The notes beneath the pieces are model-generated. The model saw nothing but the letters and a program-made list of their open reading frames with translations, was not told where the DNA came from and did not search any database. The translations under genes were made by a program, and so were the position numbers. 22,663 bases of DNA from a virus, in the IMG/VR virus record IMGVR_UViG_3300001850_000308, positions 1-22,663 of that record; one strand, written 5' to 3'. Below are positions 8,728-15,800 of this stretch, in pieces; the stretch's first letter is position 1, and each line of letters begins with the position of its first letter.

Positions 8728-11700
8728 TTAGATTACGGTAATTTCTGATTCTGATAAAACGTTTGTTCTCTTACCAGATGTGTTGTAATAACCCACAACG
8801 GAACCCACTAATATATTTATATCATTATATGAGATTTGTGTGGTATCAAACTCAAACGATCCAGGGTCTTTAATAACATACAATAAGTTTCTTTCTTTGT
8901 CCCAATATTCTACCTTCCCCTTTGCTCCACTGGCTGGTTGTAAGATATTTTCTCCAGGTTCAATGATAGATTCATCAAAATAAACATAAGGAGCTTCAAC
9001 ATACTCAGATCCCAAGTTTGTCATAGTAATCGAGGTAACAGAATCATTTGTTAATGTTGCAACAGCAGAAGCACCTGAACCTCCGCCTTTTCTAAATGTT
9101 ATTCTCGGGGTTTTAATGTAACCTTTGCCGCTGTTGTCAACGGTACAATTAAACACTGTTGTTGCGGTAACTGGATCCAAAATGGCTGTTGCGTGGGCTG
9201 TTTCAAATTTGTTTAAAGCGTCTGGTATTGATAAAATTACACCTGCCATAGCTGAATAATTCTCAACCTGTGCTGTTGGAGAATTAGTGTTGTACACATT
9301 TACATAAGCATACCCTGGTGTTGTTGGTGATGTCGCACCAACTTGAGTTAAAGTTACCAATGGAGTAAACAAATAACCGCTTCCTGGGTTAACAATAGTA
9401 ATTCCAGTAATGGCTCCTGTGGCTCCTACTGCTGCAACCGCCGTGGCAGTTGTGCCGTAAGGAGGTGCACCGATTGTTACAGAAACATAAACGCCTGTAG
9501 CACCAGAAGAATATCCAACGCCACTATTTGAAATTACGACCTCAGAAATCCCTGTTGCGCCGGAAGTATAATATCCATCATTAACCGAACCTGTGGCACC
9601 TGCAAAGTCAGGCACCAACCAATAAGTAGAATTCGAATTAGGACCAGTTGATCCTACGTTAATTGTGTGTCCTGAATTAAATCCTAGAACACCTGTAGCA
9701 CCATACGTTGTGACCTTAGAGAATTGACCTGCTCCTGGACCTGAGGTAACGTAGATTCTCCAGTTGCGATAACGGTGGTCGGTTTTATTATAGGCAGTTG
9801 CACCGATAGCATGTCCCGCAACCGAAGTCGAATTGTATCCTCTTGTAGCAGAGATATTAAAACAGCCTGTTGCACCGACAATGTAATTTACAAGAAGATC
9901 TTCTGAGTCAATTGCAAGAACGTCTCCGACCTTTACATTAAAGTTCTCAGAAGTGTTCAGAACAAATCCTGTAGCACCCACCGCTGCTGTTGCTCCTGTT
10001 GTTAAAGTAGAAATAGCGACAGGCGAATAGGGAACATAACGGTTAGGATCTAACACAGAAAGACCCAGAGCAGTGGCAGTTACATACGCAAATCTGTAAT
10101 TTTGGATAAGTCTGTATCCAATAGAAGTGGTAGAAACACCAGAAGTAAATGCGCTGTTAATAGTAATAACAGAAGTTGTTGGATTATATGCAGTTACATA
10201 TCTGTAATATGAAGTAGCTCCATCCGTTATAATCACAGACCAATTAACAAACTCGTCTTTATTAGTAGAAAATTTTGTAGCATCGGAAATATCAATTGTA
10301 GTATATGCTGTATTAGCAGTTACATTAGTTGTTCCGGAAAAATCAACATAAGGCGTTGGTATTGAATCTGATTTGGATTTATCTATGTCAAGATAAGTTG
10401 GACCAAGATCGGACAAAGTATATCCAATTCCGGTTGCTCCTGCACTATAAACTAACTCAGATACATAATAATCATCTGCGCCAGTAAACACATCGGTCAC
10501 AGAGAACAATCCAGTTGAACCGAGCACCACTGATTTTTCAAGATTTAATCTGATAAAATAAACAAGCCCAGCAGGATGAACTAATTCCTCTAACAAACCC
10601 TTGAATTGCTTAATCGATTCTTCTGATTGTAATTCATAAGAAAAATCTTGATAGTAATAAGGCAGTGCACCAGAAGCACCGTAAGCAATGTTTGGTGATC
10701 CTTGAATTTTCTTTGTAGAATCTAACTGCCCGTCGTCACCAATGTATCTACCGTTTGTAGAATAAAAGGCACCTGTGGCTCCATCCACATAAGTGTTGCC
10801 AAGTATACCTGTGGCACCTGTAATTGGATAAGTCAGTACAGTTTGTCCACCTGTGGGCGAAATGTAGCCATTAATTGTGGAAAGATACAATAAGGCATGC
10901 GGACCAGTAGAGCCAACCCGCTCTGCGTTTTCTAGAATGGCAGTAGCAACACCCGTCGCGCCTGTGATTAACAGTCTAGAACCAACATACTTATTCTGAA
11001 AGTCAGAAATATCTGATGGAGCTGGATACACTCTAAGAATATTATCCAACTGCCAGCGTCCTGCCGATGTACGAAGCACATCAACTTTTGGATAATAGAA
11101 GTTTACGTCCACGTTAAACAGAATTCTGTACAGAAAACGGACAGAATCTTCAATACCAGTTGAGTTGTAGAACTGGCGGATAAACTTTACAAACTTAGTT
11201 ACTTCTACTGAAGAAGCATCTGAGTTGTACAAATTCTGAGGTAAGGTAGGAATGTATTCATTTTTCAAGAAATCGATGAATAATTCCACTTCATTATCGA
11301 TATCTCTTGCCTGAGAAATAGATTTAGAAGTTTGACTTACTCCACCAGGAGAATCTATAATAACGGCTTCGGCGGTGGCTCCAGTTCCAGTTATATCTTG
11401 AATAACTATTCTTGGCTTTTCTTTTGATCTGTATCCACCACCGTAATTTGTTACTCGGATTTTCTCGAGCTTTCCATTTATAACATACGGTTGAAAGGTC
11501 GCGCCTTTGTTGTCCTGGATATATTCACCATAGGTAAACGAATCCGGATTTGTATCAATGATTTGTAGGGTAATTGTGGGATTAGCAGAGTAACTCTTGC
11601 CTGAATTTGTAACCTTTACAACAGGCAATTGTCCACTGGATCTGTCTAAGTAACTATAGTATTCCTTTATAAAGGATACAAATAATGGATATTCTTCCCT

Positions 11701-11757
11701 TACATACTGTGGGATTATTCTATCTACAAATAATGATCTCTTGAAGTTTAGATCCAT
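8728..11757 (-). CDS. 7: Baseplate wedge protein gp7-like (1009 aa)
   Basis: Three segments resemble the C-terminal half of T4 gp7 as I remember it: residues 13-37 (IIPQYVREEYPLFVSFIKEY; T4 has a similar FEAFCEAYIQYLS region), residues 186-220 (KFIRQFYNSTGIEDSVRFLY; T4 has FFESRSYDFYSTKGIEASYKFLF) and residues 386-400 (KGLLEELVHPAGLVY; T4 has VIRFVHPVGFGF). The T4 N-terminal portion has no counterpart. Instead there are six repeats V.[VI]TN.G.GY...P.[IV]T (near residues 48, 100, 740, 786, 871 and 909), a module with ATRGYNST (637-644), a GPGAGQ module (673-678), and 14 G-[A/S]-T-G tetrapeptides between 266 and 781. In T4, gp7 forms the wedge core with gp10, gp8, gp6, gp53 and gp25. The gene begins 1 nt after the gp6 stop. 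Assignment is strong from motifs plus position; the added repeats are of unknown role. Confidence 0.85.
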   Translation of the reverse strand: MDLNFKRSLFVDRIIPQYVREEYPLFVSFIKEYYSYLDRSSGQLPVVKVTNSGKSYSANPTITLQIIDTNPDSFTYGEYIQDNKGATFQPYVINGKLEKIRVTNYGGGYRSKEKPRIVIQDITGTGATAEAVIIDSPGGVSQTSKSISQARDIDNEVELFIDFLKNEYIPTLPQNLYNSDASSVEVTKFVKFIRQFYNSTGIEDSVRFLYRILFNVDVNFYYPKVDVLRTSAGRWQLDNILRVYPAPSDISDFQNKYVGSRLLITGATGVATAILENAERVGSTGPHALLYLSTINGYISPTGGQTVLTYPITGATGILGNTYVDGATGAFYSTNGRYIGDDGQLDSTKKIQGSPNIAYGASGALPYYYQDFSYELQSEESIKQFKGLLEELVHPAGLVYFIRLNLEKSVVLGSTGLFSVTDVFTGADDYYVSELVYSAGATGIGYTLSDLGPTYLDIDKSKSDSIPTPYVDFSGTTNVTANTAYTTIDISDATKFSTNKDEFVNWSVIITDGATSYYRYVTAYNPTTSVITINSAFTSGVSTTSIGYRLIQNYRFAYVTATALGLSVLDPNRYVPYSPVAISTLTTGATAAVGATGFVLNTSENFNVKVGDVLAIDSEDLLVNYIVGATGCFNISATRGYNSTSVAGHAIGATAYNKTDHRYRNWRIYVTSGPGAGQFSKVTTYGATGVLGFNSGHTINVGSTGPNSNSTYWLVPDFAGATGSVNDGYYTSGATGISEVVISNSGVGYSSGATGVYVSVTIGAPPYGTTATAVAAVGATGAITGITIVNPGSGYLFTPLVTLTQVGATSPTTPGYAYVNVYNTNSPTAQVENYSAMAGVILSIPDALNKFETAHATAILDPVTATTVFNCTVDNSGKGYIKTPRITFRKGGGSGASAVATLTNDSVTSITMTNLGSEYVEAPYVYFDESIIEPGENILQPASGAKGKVEYWDKERNLLYVIKDPGSFEFDTTQISYNDINILVGSVVGYYNTSGKRTNVLSESEITVI
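8814..8821 (-). promoter_or_regulatory. Internal T4-type late promoter upstream of gp8
   Basis: The minus strand reads GATATAAATATATTAG, containing an exact TATAAATA. It lies inside the 3' end of the gp7 gene. Transcription would start near 8808, about 95 nt before the gp8 start. T4 late promoters need only this -10 box, recognised by the gp55 sigma factor, so the match is meaningful, although AT-rich DNA can produce it by chance. Confidence 0.45.
9477..9539 (-). repeat. Example of gp7 N-G-GY repeat carrying a GATG insertion
   Basis: This stretch encodes gp7 residues about 740-760, VISNSGVGYS followed by SGATG and VYVSV. It is one of six related repeats in gp7, and the only one in which the tetrapeptide GATG sits inside the repeat, after the conserved GY, where other copies have a short three- or four-residue turn. 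Confidence 0.6.
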
Positions 11758-11758
11758 T

Positions 11759-13576
11759 TTAGGCTACCTGAACGTCAACCTTTATGTCGGTATCGAGTAT
11801 GGTGATAATTGTGTTTCTGTAAGAAGAAATATCACCAATGGAAAAGTCTCTTGGTTTTGCAATTAAGTCTAATGTAGAATCAGAATTTACTGAAGAAGGC
11901 GAGAAATTAGTTAACGTAACTTTACCAGTATCATAGTCAACTGTTCCAGCATTTGAATTAACAATAGACTTAACGTCTGCATTTGCCCCAGTGTATTTAA
12001 AGATTCTTAGGATTCCGTTTTCGTCGTCGTCAATAAACAAGTCTTCTGTTGGAGATCCAATTCTAGAATCGTTTACCGCTTTAAATGGAAATTTGTTTTC
12101 AATAGAACCAGGATGCACGCCGTTCTGGAAATCGATATTATAGGTTAGAGATTTATTCAGAATAATTGGGATATTTTTTCTCATTTTAAGAGTTGTAATA
12201 TTCCCAACAATTGAAGGATCGGTTGTATCGATAAGAGTAGAAAACTTTGAGTAGTTAAACGAAGTTCCGAACTGAGTAAGAGTTGTATCATTAAAGGTTT
12301 GGATTTGATCTAAAACTAAAGCCTTTATCTCAGCTGCAGTATAAAGAGTCTTGCGGTTGTTAAACTTGACATCAGTTGAAATTTCGAGGAACAGATATTC
12401 TGGGTCAACAACCTCTGGGATAATCGAAACAATATTTTTGCTTTTGATTACTTCGTCTGTGATATATTTCTTGGCTGCGTTTGAAAGGTAATACCCATCT
12501 ACAGGCTTAAACGAGATAAAGACTTTTCCATAAATCGGAGGATCGTTATCTTGCCCACCCCATACAGAAATTGTTTGGGCTAATGGATAATCTCTACCGA
12601 TAAAGTATTTGTAGTCTTCTGCAGTTACGGCTCTTCCCTGGGTTCTGAAGTTTTGTAAAGCGTTTAGTCGGATAGAATTCAGATCTTCTTCGGCATCCCC
12701 ACCATACGAAGAAACGACATTGTAAAAAATGATATCGCCAGACCCAAATCGATTGTCAATTTGGGTGGCTAATTCGAAGTCAGAAGCACCGTTACTTAAT
12801 TCCCCGTTTGAAGTCTGGTAGGAAATAATGACAATATTCCCAGCAGTTAGCTTTTTGCCTAGAACACCATCCCCAAAAGAGATCTCAAATTTCCTGTCTG
12901 TTGTTTCAAACAGATAGAAAATTTCTGAGTCTAGAGTTAACGTCTTAATGTCCGAGATTAGTTCATATGGTGTGGCCGCCGCGTCAGAAAAAGAAGATGA
13001 TTCTAGAACAGTAACTTCAATAGAATCCAGATCGACATCAAAGTTGTTTATGTAGAACTTTTGGTGTACATCCCCAGTTGATGTATAACGGATAGAAACC
13101 GTTGATCCTTCTCGAACTGTAATGGCGTCAAACGTGTATGTACCATTAGCATCCGCCGTGGCAGATTGCGCTTCTACTGGATACCAAACGTAAGTTACGT
13201 TATCTACAGAAGATGTAAAGTAATTTGTTTTGTCTAAGGTAATCGCCGTTCCTTCAGGATCATTAGAAGAAATGGTAAACGATAATTCCGCAATAGAAGA
13301 CTTTTTGGATCTTGGGGTATAACCAAGATTTTTTGCCAGAGAAACAACAGAGGATCTAGTCTGCGCCGTGTCAATAAAGTTCTCGTTTAACGCCATGTTA
13401 ATGTACACGGCATTATAATGGGTGTTGTATGCTAGAATATCTGTAAGGGTTGATAGTGCCGAACCAGAGAAATTATAATCAGTGAATTTGGAATTGTTGG
13501 CAATAAACGCAGAAAGGTTGGCTTTTATTCTGGTAAAATCCAGATCTGAGATTAGTTTTGTTGTAGTGTCCGCCAT
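11759..13576 (-). CDS. 6: Baseplate wedge protein gp6-like (605 aa)
   Basis: The first 110 residues carry the gp6/baseplate-J signature: YNFSGSALSTLTDILAYNTH, NMALNENFIDTAQTRSSVVS and AKNLGYTPRSKKSS. The middle has FETTDRKFEISFGDGVLGKK and a stretch RTQGRAVTAEDYKYFIGRDY, both typical of gp6/J proteins. The C-terminal part is beta-rich. The length is near the 660 aa of T4 gp6. In T4, gp6 dimerises to form the ring that holds the wedges together around the hub. It lies 3 nt after gp25 and 1 nt before gp7, exactly in the T4-like functional order. No strong Shine-Dalgarno is visible, suggesting translational coupling to gp25. It has none of the GATG tetrapeptides seen in gp7 and gp8. Confidence 0.92.
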   Translation of the reverse strand: MADTTTKLISDLDFTRIKANLSAFIANNSKFTDYNFSGSALSTLTDILAYNTHYNAVYINMALNENFIDTAQTRSSVVSLAKNLGYTPRSKKSSIAELSFTISSNDPEGTAITLDKTNYFTSSVDNVTYVWYPVEAQSATADANGTYTFDAITVREGSTVSIRYTSTGDVHQKFYINNFDVDLDSIEVTVLESSSFSDAAATPYELISDIKTLTLDSEIFYLFETTDRKFEISFGDGVLGKKLTAGNIVIISYQTSNGELSNGASDFELATQIDNRFGSGDIIFYNVVSSYGGDAEEDLNSIRLNALQNFRTQGRAVTAEDYKYFIGRDYPLAQTISVWGGQDNDPPIYGKVFISFKPVDGYYLSNAAKKYITDEVIKSKNIVSIIPEVVDPEYLFLEISTDVKFNNRKTLYTAAEIKALVLDQIQTFNDTTLTQFGTSFNYSKFSTLIDTTDPSIVGNITTLKMRKNIPIILNKSLTYNIDFQNGVHPGSIENKFPFKAVNDSRIGSPTEDLFIDDDENGILRIFKYTGANADVKSIVNSNAGTVDYDTGKVTLTNFSPSSVNSDSTLDLIAKPRDFSIGDISSYRNTIITILDTDIKVDVQVA

Positions 13577-13579
13577 GGA

Positions 13580-13975
13580 TTATCTGACTCTTTCTAGATT
13601 TACCTTTACTGTTACTGGCTCTGGGATGTTAACAACATAAAAGTGTATATCAATTCCAATTGAATTGTTATCGATGTTGTCAAAATTCACGTCTACTTTT
13701 ATTAACCTAGCTCTTGGTTCAAAGTTATTTATTACGTCTGAGATCTTTCTTTTAAGTGTAATAGCAGTAAACGCATCGGCATTTTCAAATAAAGAACGGT
13801 ATACGTCTGAGCCAAGGTTTGGAGAAAATGGTCTTTCTCCAAGGTTTGTTAAGACTAACAACTTCACAGATCTTTTAACAGCATCGATATCTTTAAGGGT
13901 GTAGATATCTCCTGTAGTGCTTTTCTCCAGGGAGATATCAAAATCCTTGTATCTGTTCTGTACAATTTTTGCCAT
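13580..13975 (-). CDS. 25: Baseplate wedge protein gp25 (131 aa)
   Basis: The length equals the usual 130-135 aa of T4 gp25. The family core is present: ALKxSVKLLVLTNLGERPF (residues 32-50, with V-K-R-S-V at the start) followed by PNLGSDVYRSLFEN (52-65). The ERPF...P..GS segment corresponds to the conserved EPR-type motif shared with type VI secretion TssE. Gp25 links the wedge and hub and helps start sheath assembly. It sits between the unrecognised 170-aa gene and gp6. The 12-nt gap before it is wholly AT (AATAAATAATAAAT) and lacks a Shine-Dalgarno site. Confidence 0.93.
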   Translation of the reverse strand: MAKIVQNRYKDFDISLEKSTTGDIYTLKDIDAVKRSVKLLVLTNLGERPFSPNLGSDVYRSLFENADAFTAITLKRKISDVINNFEPRARLIKVDVNFDNIDNNSIGIDIHFYVVNIPEPVTVKVNLERVR

Positions 13976-13981
13976 ATTTAT

Positions 13982-13989
13982 TATTTATT
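13982..13989 (-). promoter_or_regulatory. Possible late promoter variant immediately before gp25
   Basis: The minus strand reads CTAATAAATAATAAATATGGC. AATAAATA differs from TATAAATA at one base and lies 6 nt before ATG 13975, the same spacing as at gp4. It overlaps the stop codon of the preceding gene. With T4 promoter geometry, the mRNA would start about one base before the ATG. The match could be chance in this AT-only gap. Confidence 0.4.
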
Positions 13990-14500
13990 AGAGTACAAAA
14001 GGAATTCTTGGAATAGATGGGATCTTAGGTAGTTCAGGAATTGTAAGAATATTTCCTGTTGGTAAGATGTTTGGGTTCTTTAGTTTTTTTAACTCCATCT
14101 CTATTTGTGCCTGAAGTTGTTTTGCCTTTTCTTTTGCAATGCGTTCTGCTATTTGTTTTTTGTCGATCTTAGGATTTTCTTCCCCAGCTGCTGCGGCTTC
14201 TGCTTTAATCTTTTCAATTTCCGATTCAATTTCATAAGGAGAGAGTTGAGCTATGGATAATCCTGCGCTTTGAATATCTAAGGCAGTTGAATAAGCATAG
14301 TTTGGCAAATAAGTTGGAGTTGGTCTGCCTTGGTAAATAGCTATAAGATCTAATTCTTTTTGGTGTTCAGACTGTACCTTTGCGGCTTCCTCCTGAACTT
14401 TCCTGTTTGCCTTTTCTATCTTAGCGGCTATCCTGGAACCAACAACTGGAATCCCGATAAAGCCAACAGATGGAACGGATGGTATTGGAATATATGCCAT
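13988..14500 (-). CDS. Unrecognised 170-aa protein between spike and gp25
   Basis: I do not recognise this family. The protein has a symmetric look: both ends are Ile/Pro-rich (residues 1-20 with IPIPSVPSV and GIPVV; residues 150-170 with IPELPKIPSIPRIPFVL). Between them are two charged helices (about 22-52 and 88-142) rich in Lys/Glu/Gln/Ala, likely coiled coil, separated by a Pro/Tyr-rich linker near 58-70 (RPTPTYLPNYAYS). There is no signal peptide. It is not a PAAR repeat protein, though it lies just after the gp5-like spike where T4-like phages often carry small hub proteins. The start has a good AAGGA ribosome-binding site overlapping the gp5 stop. A hub, spike-plug or hub-assembly role is inference from position. 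Confidence 0.85.
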   Translation of the reverse strand: MAYIPIPSVPSVGFIGIPVVGSRIAAKIEKANRKVQEEAAKVQSEHQKELDLIAIYQGRPTPTYLPNYAYSTALDIQSAGLSIAQLSPYEIESEIEKIKAEAAAAGEENPKIDKKQIAERIAKEKAKQLQAQIEMELKKLKNPNILPTGNILTIPELPKIPSIPRIPFVL

Positions 14501-14506
14501 ATGATT

Positions 14507-14511
14507 TCCTT
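14507..14511 (-). promoter_or_regulatory. Shine-Dalgarno AAGGA for the 170-aa gene
   Basis: The minus strand reads TTAAGGAAATCATATGGC. AAGGA lies 6 nt before ATG 14500 and overlaps the TAA stop of the gp5-like gene, so re-initiation after the spike gene is likely. Confidence 0.7.
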
Positions 14512-15799
14512 AATTCCAGAACGGCGAGCCGCCTCTTGTAACCGACGGAGCAAGAGCAGAGAATACCGAAGAAGCTGTATTAGTAATACTCTCGGCAAGA
14601 ACGTTGACATCCCCAGTAGTTGCAATTTTAATAACTCCTAATGAACCAATATCTACAACTCCCCCACCAAGATTTAATAAAGCATTTGCCTGTAATCCTA
14701 CTTTTGCTCCCGTGACTTGAACCGAAGCCATACCCGAAAGAGTTGCCTGACCGAGAGAAGTAACTCCAGCATATGATCCTCCAAATAAAGAAGAAGATTC
14801 TAATCCAGTCATATTTACAGTTTGCGCCTGAAGAGAATAATTTCCCTGGACTCCCACAGACATATCGCCGCCAACCTGAATATTAAAATCATCATCCACA
14901 GAAAGATCTAGATTTCCGTGAACATCTATTTTAGTATTATCACCTGTGACAACGTAGGCTTCTTTTTGTACTTCTATATTTGCATTACCTACAATTAAAA
15001 CATTGCAGCCTTCGGTGGTTCCTTCTCTAGACCCACCAATTCTAATATTTGCATTACCATGAATATGGATATATTCATCGCCGTAGGTTAAATGGTAATT
15101 ATCCCTAACAACTTTTGTGATCTTAGTCCCGTCTGCCTGGATTTCATAAAACGTTCCTGTCTTATGATACTCATGAATTCTTTCGTTATTCGGAGTATCG
15201 TCCCATTCAAAGGTGTGACCAGATTCTGTTTCCCAGACATGGTTATGTGGATACTGAGCGTTGTATCCAGGATCAGGTTCATTCCAGGGTTCACCACGAG
15301 ATCCAGATTTATCCTGAGCTTTTTCTACATTTAAATCCAGGGTGTCAAACTTTTTGGGAACTATTGTTTTCTCAATATTTTCCCTACGAGCTAAACGGTG
15401 TACATCGTTTTCTGGAACATGATCTATCTTTGGATAATTTTCCTTAGGATCATTAAAGCCAATTCTTCCGTTTGGTAAGTCTTGGGGAATGCCAGCTAGG
15501 GTTCCAAACACAACTGGTTCTTGACAATTTTCGCCGTCTCTAAAAAACCCCACCACCCAAGTTCCTGGAAGTGGACCCAGCGGAGATTCCCCTACATCTG
15601 AAATAGCAGCAGAAGTAATTGGAGAAATTGGAAAAGCCCAAGGCAAATCTTCTGTAGGAATTAATTTCTTATTGTCTGTATGTAATCCCAGAATACGCAC
15701 ACGAACTCTGCCTAATTTCAAGGGATCAAAACGATCTTCTACGACCCCCTGAAACCAGACAAAATTGTCGAAACCCAGAAACTGTTTAGTTGATGGCAT
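14510..15799 (-). CDS. 5: Baseplate central spike gp5-like, lacking the lysozyme domain (429 aa)
   Basis: Residues 13-105 match the T4 gp5 OB-fold (WFQGVVEDRFDPLKLGRVRV and GLHTDN, PTEDLPWAFPISPITSAA, then GTWVVGFFRDG and VVFGTLAGI). Residues 185-230 match the start of the T4 spike domain (HVWETESGHTFEWDDTPNNE, then KTGTFYEI..DGT). From about residue 235 to 415 there are short beta-helix repeats with G-N and V-x-G patterns. T4 gp5 has a lysozyme domain of about 170 residues between these parts; here only about 75 residues (110-185) join them, with no lysozyme motif. The protein would trimerise below the gp27-like hub and puncture the outer membrane. It starts 1 nt after the hub gene. Assignment is secure; loss of the enzyme is visible directly. 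Confidence 0.93.
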   Translation of the reverse strand: MPSTKQFLGFDNFVWFQGVVEDRFDPLKLGRVRVRILGLHTDNKKLIPTEDLPWAFPISPITSAAISDVGESPLGPLPGTWVVGFFRDGENCQEPVVFGTLAGIPQDLPNGRIGFNDPKENYPKIDHVPENDVHRLARRENIEKTIVPKKFDTLDLNVEKAQDKSGSRGEPWNEPDPGYNAQYPHNHVWETESGHTFEWDDTPNNERIHEYHKTGTFYEIQADGTKITKVVRDNYHLTYGDEYIHIHGNANIRIGGSREGTTEGCNVLIVGNANIEVQKEAYVVTGDNTKIDVHGNLDLSVDDDFNIQVGGDMSVGVQGNYSLQAQTVNMTGLESSSLFGGSYAGVTSLGQATLSGMASVQVTGAKVGLQANALLNLGGGVVDIGSLGVIKIATTGDVNVLAESITNTASSVFSALAPSVTRGGSPFWN

Positions 15800-15800
15800 A

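Noticed and set aside
8728-11757. GATG repeats read as collagen-like repeats
   Set aside because: Collagen needs continuous G-X-Y triplets. Here the tetrapeptide is isolated and scattered between beta-type sequences.
13988-14500. The 170-aa protein as a PAAR spike tip
   Set aside because: PAAR proteins are about 90-100 aa with PAAR motifs and metal-binding His/Cys. This one has coiled helices and Ile-Pro runs and no such residues.
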